Assembly (NCBI GenBank): GCA_964635545.1
Contig: CAZWOA010000069.1
Location: 1-16,559 of the forward strand
DNA length: 16,559 nucleotides
Direction: 5' to 3'
From: JAGPIS01 sp964635545
GTDB taxonomy: Bacteria > Bacteroidota > Bacteroidia > Bacteroidales > Marinilabiliaceae
Positions 1-6,242 of the stretch are shown piece after piece; positions within the stretch are counted from its first letter, which is position 1, and each line of letters opens with the position of its first letter. A program made the translations under genes and the position numbers. Below the pieces are notes generated by a model. The model was not told the DNA's origin. It did not search any database and saw only the letters and a list, made by a program, of their open reading frames with translations.

Positions 1-1112
1 GTCATCCATCGTGCAGCTCTGAGGCTTGAACCCGGATTGCCCATAAGCTCAGCCAGTTCATCATAGTCGGCCAGCATTTTGGCACGTTGAGGTGAGTCGT
101 CAATAAGAGCGCGTAGTTCGTTCTCCATTTTCTCGACAGAGTAAGCTCTCTGAAACAGCTCTTTAACAGCCTCGCGGCCAAGAATGAGGTTTACGAGGCT
201 AATATATGGAACTTTTATAAGAAGTTTTTTTGCCACAAAATCGGAGAACCATCCGCCCCACATAAGGTAAACAACCACTTGAGGCGTGTGAAGAAGTGCG
301 GTTTCGAGAGTTGCAGTGCCCGAGGTTACCAGTGCAGCCCTTGAGTGGTGCACCAAATCGTAGGTTTGCCCAAACAGAATAGGCACATCTTTATTGCCAA
401 TATACTTGCTGTAATCATCGGTAGTAAATGATGGAGCTCCGGCGATAATGAATTGATAATCAGGGAATTTGTTAGCCATCTTCATCATCTCGGGAAGTAT
501 GTAACTCACTTCGCCACGGCGGCTTCCTGCCAAAAGTGCGATTTTGGGGCGGTTATCGAGCCCATTGCGACTAATGAACTGCTCAAATGTCTCATCCTTC
601 CTGTCGCGTTTATGAATAGCATCAAGCACCGGATTGCCGCAGTAGTGTGGCTCAATACCATAATTTCGAAACCATTGGGTTTCAAATGGTAATATGGTGT
701 AGAGCCTGTCGATATCGCGCTTCATTTGGTGTACTCTCCATTTTTTAGAGGCCCACACCTTGGGCGATATATAGTAAAATACTTTTATGCTGTGTTTCTT
801 TGCAAAATTTGCAATTTTGAGGTTAAAACCCGGGTAGTCAATCAGAATAAGCACATCTGGTCTGTTGGCCAAAATATCGGCATGGCAAAGCTTGAAGTTT
901 TTCCTGATTTTATTGAGATTCATAAGCACATCCCACAGCCCCATGAAGGCAGTTTCCTTATAGTGTTTCACCAATGTGCCGCCTTGAGCTTCCATAAGCT
1001 CACCACCCCAAAAGCGGAATTGGGCGTCATTATCATAGTGCTTCAGCCCTTTCATAAGGTTCGACCCGTGAAGGTCGCCCGATGGTTCGCCTGCTATTAT
1101 GTAGTATTTCAT
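1..1112 (-). CDS. lpxB: Lipid-A-disaccharide synthase LpxB (3' end cut by window)
   Basis: LpxB joins UDP-2,3-diacylglucosamine to 2,3-diacylglucosamine-1-phosphate (lipid X) to give the lipid A disaccharide, at the inner face of the cytoplasmic membrane. The frame read from ATG 1112 leftwards stays open to the edge and gives 370 residues, close to the usual ~380, so only the last few residues are missing. It begins MKYYIIAGEPSGDLHGSNLM, with the AGExSGD motif of the family. It carries a DYPGFN motif around residue 100, then the YYISPKVWA segment, and further on the LAGSRRGEV and VTSGTATLE sugar-nucleotide-binding signatures of GT-B fold LpxB. It lies 63 bp downstream of a small membrane-protein gene and is probably co-transcribed with it and surE. 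The 3' end is truncated by the window, not by mutation. Confidence 0.96.
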   Translation of the reverse strand, partial: MKYYIIAGEPSGDLHGSNLMKGLKHYDNDAQFRFWGGELMEAQGGTLVKHYKETAFMGLWDVLMNLNKIRKNFKLCHADILANRPDVLILIDYPGFNLKIANFAKKHSIKVFYYISPKVWASKKWRVHQMKRDIDRLYTILPFETQWFRNYGIEPHYCGNPVLDAIHKRDRKDETFEQFISRNGLDNRPKIALLAGSRRGEVSYILPEMMKMANKFPDYQFIIAGAPSFTTDDYSKYIGNKDVPILFGQTYDLVHHSRAALVTSGTATLETALLHTPQVVVYLMWGGWFSDFVAKKLLIKVPYISLVNLILGREAVKELFQRAYSVEKMENELRALIDDSPQRAKMLADYDELAELMGNPGSSLRAARWM

Positions 1113-1175
1113 CAGAAAATAGATTTTATGGCTTGAAATTATGTAATGGGTTGAGGGTTAGTGTCTTTATGGATT

Positions 1176-1475
1176 TTAAATTATGAATTTCAATATAACC
1201 ACCAGGATGCCAAGGATAAGAGTTGCGGTAACAACTCCTCTCGCAGCCAGCAGTTTCTGCATATTTATGGCCAGAAAAAAAAGTATCAGGTTGGGCAGGG
1301 CACATATAGCCACCAGCCTGCTAATGTTTTTTGTGTGCATAAGTGCTCCAAGAAACTCCTTGAAATCGAGCGATCCATGGTAGGCAAATCTGTAGAGAAG
1401 AAATGATGTGAGGAATGGTACTATTAATCCTAGTACCAGTCCAAAAATCACTTTATTGCAAGTACATATCTTCAT
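1176..1475 (-). CDS. Small three-helix membrane protein between surE and lpxB
   Basis: This 99-residue protein has no function that I recognise. The sequence shows three strongly hydrophobic stretches at about residues 9-29, 52-72 and 80-98, separated by short loops, so it should be an integral inner-membrane protein with almost no soluble part. Its ATG overlaps the surE stop codon by 4 bp (ATGA on the minus strand), which makes it a real, translationally coupled gene. I recall, without having searched, that a small membrane protein sits between surE and lpxB in other Bacteroidales. The neighbourhood suggests a link with envelope or lipid A metabolism, but that is inference only. Confidence 0.8.
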   Translation of the reverse strand: MKICTCNKVIFGLVLGLIVPFLTSFLLYRFAYHGSLDFKEFLGALMHTKNISRLVAICALPNLILFFLAINMQKLLAARGVVTATLILGILVVILKFII

Positions 1476-2263
1476 TTGGAAGTTGTGTTAAACATATTTT
1501 CATCCATCTTTTTCAGCATGTTATGGTCGGTAGAATCCAAAGAGCATGGCACCACCGATGCATAATTTTGCGACAGCCAATATTCATCGGTATCTTTTGA
1601 ATCAGGTTCAAGGTTTTCGTAATAGCCTGTTAGCCAGTAATATTTACGGTTGCGAGGGTCTTCGCGTTCAATAAATCTCTCCACCCATTTCCCGTTGGCC
1701 TGGCGGCACACTTTAATGCCTTTTACATCTTTTCCTACGGGTATATTCACATTCCAATAGCTGCCGGCCGGCATTCCGTTTTTAATCACATGTTTAAATA
1801 TCTCTTCCGAATATTTTACAGCCGTAGTGAAATCGGCCTCGTAACTATGGTCGAGAAGTGAGAAGCCTATGGCGGGAATGCCCAATAGTGCTGCTTCCCG
1901 GGCTGCTCCCATAGTGCCGGAGTAGTGCACGCTTGCCGACGAGTTGGAGCCGTGGTTAATGCCCGAAAGCACAAAGTCGGGCCTTCTGTCGAGTAGTGTG
2001 TTGACACTCAGTTTGATGCAGTCAACCGGAGTGCCATTTACTTTATATAGTTTAAAACCTTCTTTTTCGCGTATTTTCTTGGCATAAAGTGGAATTTTAA
2101 TGGTTATCGAATGACTCATGCCCGAGTAACTTTGGTTGGGAGCCACCACCACCACATCGGCATATTTTTGCGCCATCTCCACCAACGCACGCAATCCACC
2201 TGCTTTTATGCCGTCATCATTGGTGATAAGCACCAACGGTTTTTTGTCTTTTACAGTTGCCAT
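1472..2263 (-). CDS. surE: 5'/3'-nucleotidase SurE
   Basis: SurE is a metal-dependent phosphatase that removes phosphate from 5'- and 3'-nucleoside monophosphates and is linked to survival in stationary phase. The protein has 263 residues, a normal length. Visible family marks are the N-terminal LITNDDGI motif with metal ligands D16 and D17, the SYSGMSHS loop with S47, the VNGTPVDC segment (residues 75-82) and SGINHGSN with ligand N103. These match the D-D-S-N metal site of the family. It is the first gene of the minus-strand unit surE / membrane protein / lpxB and overlaps the next gene by 4 bp. A Bacteroidota -7 box lies about 27 bp upstream of the ATG. Confidence 0.96.
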   Translation of the reverse strand: MATVKDKKPLVLITNDDGIKAGGLRALVEMAQKYADVVVVAPNQSYSGMSHSITIKIPLYAKKIREKEGFKLYKVNGTPVDCIKLSVNTLLDRRPDFVLSGINHGSNSSASVHYSGTMGAAREAALLGIPAIGFSLLDHSYEADFTTAVKYSEEIFKHVIKNGMPAGSYWNVNIPVGKDVKGIKVCRQANGKWVERFIEREDPRNRKYYWLTGYYENLEPDSKDTDEYWLSQNYASVVPCSLDSTDHNMLKKMDENMFNTTSK

Positions 2264-2289
2264 AATCTATAACTCATTCTGTTTAGCAT

Positions 2290-2297
2290 CAAAGATA
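2290..2297 (-). promoter_or_regulatory. Bacteroidota -7 promoter box for surE
   Basis: Read on the minus strand this is TATCTTTG, a perfect match to the Bacteroidota -7 consensus TAnnTTTG. It is followed about 27 bp later by the surE ATG. No clear TTG at the -33 position is seen, so the assignment rests on the -7 box and its location. It would drive surE, the small membrane protein and lpxB. Confidence 0.6.
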
Positions 2298-2333
2298 AAG
2301 ATTCGGCATGAAATAATGAAATTTTAAAGACGA

Positions 2334-2361
2334 CCCACGACCGACGCCCCACGACCGACGA
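2334..2361. repeat. Short tandem repeat, 14-bp period, two copies
   Basis: The 13-mer CCCACGACCGACG occurs twice (2334-2346 and 2348-2360) with a 14-bp period. Related shorter pieces flank it on both sides (CGAC before, ACGAATCACG after). It lies in the intergenic gap between surE and the tRNA gene, codes for nothing, and is much more G+C-rich than the surrounding intergenic DNA. Confidence 0.75.
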
Positions 2362-2408
2362 AAAACGAATCACGCCCCAACTCCGTATAGGCCAGTTCCT
2401 AAAAAGCA

Positions 2409-2444
2409 AAAAGGCTTACAAACATTGCTGCTTGTAAGCCTTTT
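2409..2444 (-). terminator. Rho-independent terminator of the tRNA gene
   Basis: A perfect 13-bp inverted repeat (arms 2409-2421 and 2432-2444) with a 10-nt loop lies immediately downstream of the tRNA 3' end on the minus strand. The descending arm ends in T residues, and another T tract follows after GC. The A/T-flanked, G/C-centred stem would also fold on the plus strand, where no gene ends. Confidence 0.85.
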
Positions 2445-2445
2445 G

Positions 2446-2519
2446 TACCGAGAGGCGGGCTTGAACCGCCGACCTCAGGATTATGAATCCTGCGCTCTAA
2501 CCAGCTGAGCTACCTCGGC
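2446..2519 (-). tRNA. tRNA-Met (anticodon CAU)
   Basis: The minus strand folds into a complete 74-nt cloverleaf. The 7-bp acceptor stem starts GCCGAGG and pairs with TCTCGGT, with two G-U pairs. The D arm carries AGCTCAGCTGGTTAGAGC. The anticodon stem CAGGA/TCCTG encloses loop TTCATAA (anticodon CAT), and the T arm GGCGG-TTCAAGC-CCGCC follows. The discriminator base is A and the CCA end is not encoded. CAU anticodons occur in elongator Met, initiator fMet and lysidine-modified Ile2. A paired 1-72 position argues against initiator. The lack of C4-G69 and C5-G68, determinants of the lysidine enzyme in E. coli, makes elongator Met more likely than Ile2. Confidence 0.93.
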
Positions 2520-2569
2520 CTGTGGGATTCGATGTTTAAATATCGACTTTTATTCCCTTTTTGCGGTTG

Positions 2570-2600
2570 CAAATGTAGAGTACATTTTTCAATTGTGCAA
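2570..2600 (-). promoter_or_regulatory. Bacteroidota-type promoter of the tRNA gene
   Basis: On the minus strand a TTG (2600-2598) is followed after 20 nt by TACATTTG (2577-2570). This matches the Bacteroidota consensus TTG-N19-21-TAnnTTTG. Transcription would start about 40-45 nt before the mature tRNA 5' end. It is the most complete promoter of this type in the window. Confidence 0.75.
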
Positions 2601-2786
2601 CACAAATATCAGAAAAAAGATGGCAGATAATATTTTTCATTCTTAAATGATGCGGCATTTGCTTAACAACCAATTACTTTCATGAAAAAAATAGTTGGAG
2701 TTAAAATTGATTTTTAACATTTTATATCTTTCATATTCTAATATTTACTATATTGTAAACGGTTTTTGATGACTAATCTAACAAGT

Positions 2787-3185
2787 ATGAGTGAGAAAAG
2801 AGAAACCATAACACTTGAATATATCCTAAAGACATCACCCGGGATACTGTTTTCACGACTAAGCACCACTACCGGCCTGTCCGAGTGGTTTGCCGATAAT
2901 GTTACTGTTGAAGGTAATATATACACTTTTATATGGGATAAAACAGCAGAGCAGGCCGAATTATTGCAGGTTAAAGAGAATAAACTGGTGCGTTTCCGTT
3001 GGCTCGAGACCGACGATGATGATGAAGAGTGTAACTATTTTCAATTTCAGATATCAATCATAGAACTTACAGGTGAAACGGTGTTGACCGTTACCGATTT
3101 TGCCGATTCGGATGAGGTGGAGGATTCCATTGAGCTCTGGAATGAGCAGATTGACCAATTGAAGACAAATCTTGGTTCTGCATGA
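2787..3185 (+). CDS. START-like / AHSA1-type domain protein
   Basis: This small soluble acidic protein of 132 residues belongs to the SRPBCC (START/AHSA1) hydrophobic-pocket fold. The pattern LEYILKTSPGILFSRLSTTT followed by GLSEWFADNV and a series of short beta strands (YTFIWD, LVRFRW, YFQFQISI, TVLTVTDF) is typical. It ends in a long C-terminal helix (DSIELWNEQIDQLKTNL). Bacteroidales carry a conserved single-copy member of this group whose ligand is not known to me. I chose ATG 2787 because it gives the usual start just before the first strand; ATG 2769 in the same frame would add six residues. No convincing promoter was found, only near-matches to the -7 box. Its terminator overlaps the stop codon. 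Confidence 0.8.
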   Translation: MSEKRETITLEYILKTSPGILFSRLSTTTGLSEWFADNVTVEGNIYTFIWDKTAEQAELLQVKENKLVRFRWLETDDDDEECNYFQFQISIIELTGETVLTVTDFADSDEVEDSIELWNEQIDQLKTNLGSA

Positions 3186-3211
3186 AACACCTTAATTTAG
3201 GGTGTTTTTTT
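3185..3211 (+). terminator. Terminator after the START-like gene
   Basis: A 7-bp stem (AAACACC, 3185-3191, with GGTGTTT, 3201-3207) and a 9-nt loop is followed by a T tract. It begins on the last base of the stop codon, so the upstream gene is probably transcribed alone. Confidence 0.75.
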
Positions 3212-3265
3212 ATTTTTAATTCACTTCATTGATGATAAACTAGAGTTTTAACGAAAACTTTCTGT

Positions 3266-3273
3266 TATTTTTG
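3266..3273 (+). promoter_or_regulatory. -7 promoter box for the LptF/G-type permease
   Basis: TATTTTTG matches TAnnTTTG exactly and lies 24 bp before the ATG at 3298, giving a short leader of roughly 18 nt. The -33 region has only a T-rich stretch without a clear TTG. Confidence 0.55.
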
Positions 3274-3297
3274 CAAAATTATTGTAGATAGCGACAG

Positions 3298-4776
3298 ATG
3301 AAGAAACTTCATATATTTATTTTGAAAAGTTACCTGGGGCCTCTCATCCTCACTTTTCTAATATCAATGTTCATTTTGGTAATGCAGTTCTTGTGGCGTT
3401 ACATTGACGATATGGTAGGAAAGGGATTGGAATTTAGTGTGTTAACCGAGTTGCTTTTTTATGCTTCGGTGCAGGTGGTTCCTATGGCTCTTCCTCTGGC
3501 AATATTGCTGGCATCATTGATGACCTTTGGTAATCTGGGGGAAAATTATGAACTGACGGCAATAAAAGCCGCCGGTGTATCATTGCCACGCACTATGGCG
3601 CCATTAATTGCACTCACTGTAGCCATATCCATAGGCGCATTCTGGTTCTCAAATAACATAATGCCGGTGGCTAACCTGAAACTTTTCTCTCTTCTATACA
3701 GCGTAAAGCAGGCTCGTCCGGAGTTGGAGATTAAAGAGCGCGTGTTCTATGACGGCGTGGATGATTTCAGAATAAAAATAGATGAGAAAAACCAGAAAAC
3801 CGGAATGATGCACAACCTAATGATTTATGACCATAGGGATAAAGTGAATCGAAATACCAATGTTACGCTGGCCGACTCGGGTAAGATGCAACTATCGGAA
3901 GATAAAAATCATATAATGCTAACTCTCTATAGCGGAATAACTTATGATGAGAAGGTGAGTATTGATAAAAGACGTACTTCCGAACGCGATAAACAGCTCT
4001 ATAGACGCGATAAATATGACGAGCAGGCAGTGATGATTGAACTTCAGGGGATGAATTTCTCTAAAACCGATGAGAGCCTGTTTAAATCGCTCGATAAGAT
4101 GAAAAACCTTGAGCAATTGCGTAATGATGAGGATTCGCTCATCACCGAGCAGGGTAAATATATATCGGAACTCAGCAATCAGGCCGAAAATTTTTATTTT
4201 CAGAAAGGTAGATATGGTTTGCGAGGTAAACAATCGGATTTAACGCAGATTATCGACTCGTCATTGACAATGAATATCGACTCGCTTTTTAATATTCTTA
4301 CCCCCGAACAGCGAAAAACGACCTATGAGGTTGCCATCCGATCGGTGCAGGACCATAAATATAATATAGACGAAAAGATGAGTTATATTGATAGGGAGCA
4401 GCGTAAAATTAATCGTCACCAAATGGAGATTCACCGTAAGTTCACCCTTTCGTTCGCATGTCTCATATTCTTCTTTATCGGGGCACCGTTGGGAGCCATC
4501 ATCCGCAAAGGAGGGTTGGGAATGCCGGTGGTAATATCGGTACTGTTTTTTATTTTTTATTATATAATCGATACAATGGGTGCTAAGTTTGCCCGCGACG
4601 GAGTGTGGCAGGTCTATCAAGGCATGTGGCTATCGTCGGCCGTGCTTGCACCCATGGGAATGTTTTTAACATATAAGTCATCCACCGACTCGGCACTGCT
4701 CAACTCGGAGGCTTATACGATATTCTTTGATAAAATGGTTAAAGGGTTCAAAAAACGCTTTGCCAAGAAGCAATAA
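3298..4776 (+). CDS. LptF/LptG (YjgP/YjgQ) family LPS export permease
   Basis: This inner-membrane permease should pair with a second LptF/G protein and the ATPase LptB to extract lipopolysaccharide from the inner membrane and pass it to the periplasmic Lpt bridge. It has 492 residues. Three membrane helices lie near 12-32, 61-79 and 99-117, a long periplasmic part follows (about 120-380), and three further helices lie near 383-401, 409-427 and 441-459. The family signature GAPLGAIIRKGGLGMPV spans residues 395-411. The periplasmic part holds a beta-rich region (about 140-250) and then a charged, helix-rich stretch (about 255-380). That stretch makes it much longer than the ~360-residue proteobacterial forms. 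It is followed 74 bp later by ribBA. I cannot tell LptF from LptG by sequence alone. Confidence 0.9.
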   Translation: MKKLHIFILKSYLGPLILTFLISMFILVMQFLWRYIDDMVGKGLEFSVLTELLFYASVQVVPMALPLAILLASLMTFGNLGENYELTAIKAAGVSLPRTMAPLIALTVAISIGAFWFSNNIMPVANLKLFSLLYSVKQARPELEIKERVFYDGVDDFRIKIDEKNQKTGMMHNLMIYDHRDKVNRNTNVTLADSGKMQLSEDKNHIMLTLYSGITYDEKVSIDKRRTSERDKQLYRRDKYDEQAVMIELQGMNFSKTDESLFKSLDKMKNLEQLRNDEDSLITEQGKYISELSNQAENFYFQKGRYGLRGKQSDLTQIIDSSLTMNIDSLFNILTPEQRKTTYEVAIRSVQDHKYNIDEKMSYIDREQRKINRHQMEIHRKFTLSFACLIFFFIGAPLGAIIRKGGLGMPVVISVLFFIFYYIIDTMGAKFARDGVWQVYQGMWLSSAVLAPMGMFLTYKSSTDSALLNSEAYTIFFDKMVKGFKKRFAKKQ

Positions 4777-4850
4777 TATTTGGGTAATTGGGTAATAATT
4801 GATTAATATTGCTTGAAATTTTTTCACTGCTGAAATTAATGCAAACTGAG

Positions 4851-6089
4851 ATGTCAGACAAGATAAACGAATTTAAACTCAATACTATTGAGGAGGCCAT
4901 TGAGGCTATCAGAAAAGGAGAATTAATAATTGTGGTTGATGATGAAGACCGCGAAAATGAAGGCGACTTTATCTGTGCTGCCGAGTTGATAACCCCCGAA
5001 AAGGTGAATTTCATGGCTCGCTACGGGCGTGGATTGCTATGTGCGCCAATCACTCAAAAGCGTGCTGAAGAGCTTGAACTCAACATGATGGTTGGCAATA
5101 ATACTTCGCTTCATGCCACTCCTTTTACTGTATCCATTGATTTACTGGGACATGGCTGTACAACCGGAATTTCAGCCTCCGACAGAGCTAAAACCATATT
5201 GGCTCTTTGCGATTCAAAAACTGAACCCGGCGACCTAGGCCGTCCCGGACATATATTCCCGCTTATAGCACGCGATAAAGGGGTGCTTAAACGCTCGGGA
5301 CATACTGAAGCAACCGTTGATATGGCACGTCTTGCAGGTCTGTATCCGGCCGGTGTACTTATTGAGATAATGAATGAGGATGGCACCATGGCGCGCCTTC
5401 CCGACTTGGTGAAGATAGCTGCTGAGTTCAACCTGAAACTCATCACCATAAAGGATCTTATTGCATACCGACTTAAAAAAGAGAGTTTGATTGTTAAGGG
5501 TGTTGAGGTGTCACTTCCAACGGCTAAAGGGCAGTTTCGCTTTATACCGTTCAAGCAAAAATCCAACGGGCTTGAGCATATGGCTCTTATAAAGGGTGAG
5601 TGGAACGAGGATGAACCTATATTGGTGCGCGTGCACTCATCTTGTGCTACCGGCGATATCTTCGGATCTTTGCGGTGCGAATGTGGCGAGCAGCTGCATA
5701 AAGCAATGGAAGCAATTGAGAAAGAGGGTAGAGGCGTGATTGTTTATATGAACCAGGAAGGACGGGGTATAGGCCTGATGAATAAAATAGCTGCCTATAA
5801 GCTTCAGGAAGAGGGACTTGATACAGTGGATGCCAATGTGGAACTTGGTTTTGATGCCGATGAGCGCGATTATGGTGTTGGCGCACAGATACTTAGAGAG
5901 TTGGGAGTGAAGAAGATGCGCCTTATGACCAATAATCCTATTAAGCGCATTGGCCTTGAAGGTTATGGCCTCGAGATAGTGGAGAATGTGCCCATCGAAA
6001 TTGAGCCCAACAAGTACAATGAGTTTTATATGCATACCAAAAAAGAGAAGATGGGGCATAACCTCAAATTCTTTAAATACAACAAATAA
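4851..6089 (+). CDS. ribBA: RibBA: DHBP synthase / GTP cyclohydrolase II
   Basis: This bifunctional riboflavin enzyme supplies both building blocks of the pathway. The N-terminal domain (about 1-205) converts ribulose-5-phosphate to 3,4-dihydroxy-2-butanone-4-phosphate. The C-terminal domain (about 210-400) opens GTP to the diaminopyrimidine precursor. Visible motifs are the DDEDRENEGDF acidic loop near the N-terminus, the RSGHTEATVD segment, and the zinc site C265, C276 and C278 in CATGDIFGSLRCEC. The GTP-site helix YMNQEGRGIGL and the late TNNPIKRIGLEGYGL motif also match the family. I chose ATG 4851 (412 residues); ATG 4839 in frame adds four. No riboflavin (FMN) riboswitch is visible upstream. 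A hairpin terminator closes the gene. Confidence 0.96.
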   Translation: MSDKINEFKLNTIEEAIEAIRKGELIIVVDDEDRENEGDFICAAELITPEKVNFMARYGRGLLCAPITQKRAEELELNMMVGNNTSLHATPFTVSIDLLGHGCTTGISASDRAKTILALCDSKTEPGDLGRPGHIFPLIARDKGVLKRSGHTEATVDMARLAGLYPAGVLIEIMNEDGTMARLPDLVKIAAEFNLKLITIKDLIAYRLKKESLIVKGVEVSLPTAKGQFRFIPFKQKSNGLEHMALIKGEWNEDEPILVRVHSSCATGDIFGSLRCECGEQLHKAMEAIEKEGRGVIVYMNQEGRGIGLMNKIAAYKLQEEGLDTVDANVELGFDADERDYGVGAQILRELGVKKMRLMTNNPIKRIGLEGYGLEIVENVPIEIEPNKYNEFYMHTKKEKMGHNLKFFKYNK

Positions 6090-6096
6090 TATCAAG

Positions 6097-6126
6097 AAGA
6101 GCTGCTGATTTAAGGCAGCTTTTTTT
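6097..6126 (+). terminator. Terminator after ribBA
   Basis: The arms AGCTGC (6100-6105) and GCAGCT (6115-6120) enclose a 9-nt loop. The stem extends by A/G-T pairs outwards, and a run of T residues follows (6121-6126). It separates ribBA from the htpG control region. Confidence 0.85.
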
Positions 6127-6154
6127 GTCCGTTTGTCACCCGCATTGTGCATAT

Positions 6155-6192
6155 TGTCAGTACTGGCATGGCGAAGGCTGACGGCTTGTCAG
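6155..6192 (+). promoter_or_regulatory. Two palindromic putative activator sites upstream of htpG
   Basis: The first is TGTCAGTACTGGCA (6155-6168), a palindrome around TA with one mismatch. The second is CTGAC-GGCTT-GTCAG (6178-6192), a perfect 5-bp inverted repeat. Both share the half-site TGTCAG/CTGAC, their centres are about 23-24 bp apart (two helix turns), and an extra TTGTCA lies at 6133-6138. They sit directly upstream of a sigma-54-like promoter, where enhancer-binding activators are expected. The role is inferred. Confidence 0.5.
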
Positions 6193-6203
6193 TTTTTGGG
6201 CCG

Positions 6204-6218
6204 TGGCACATCCTTTGC
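6204..6218 (+). promoter_or_regulatory. Sigma-54 (RpoN) -24/-12 promoter for htpG
   Basis: TGGCAC-N5-TTGC with exactly 10 nt between GG (6205-6206) and GC (6217-6218) is the full sigma-54 consensus. Transcription would begin near 6230, about 12 nt before the first ATG (6243) or 42 nt before the second (6273). No TAnnTTTG housekeeping box was found between the ribBA terminator and htpG. Confidence 0.65.
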
Positions 6219-6242
6219 GATGTGCTTAGCATAGAAACATAA

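Noticed and set aside
726..1136. Plus-strand open frame of 136 codons antisense to lpxB
   Set aside because: The minus strand reads as an unmistakable LpxB through the whole stretch; the plus-strand translation has no recognisable domain.
2446..2519. Initiator tRNA-fMet
   Set aside because: Position 1 can pair with position 72 (G-U), and the anticodon stem lacks the three G-C pairs typical of initiator tRNAs.
4777..4850. FMN riboswitch upstream of ribBA
   Set aside because: The gap is 74 bp of A/T-rich DNA, too short and without the conserved RFN-element segments.
5111..6152. Long minus-strand open frames (151 and 171 codons) opposite ribBA
   Set aside because: They mirror the codon pattern of ribBA, have no family resemblance, and one runs over the ribBA terminator.
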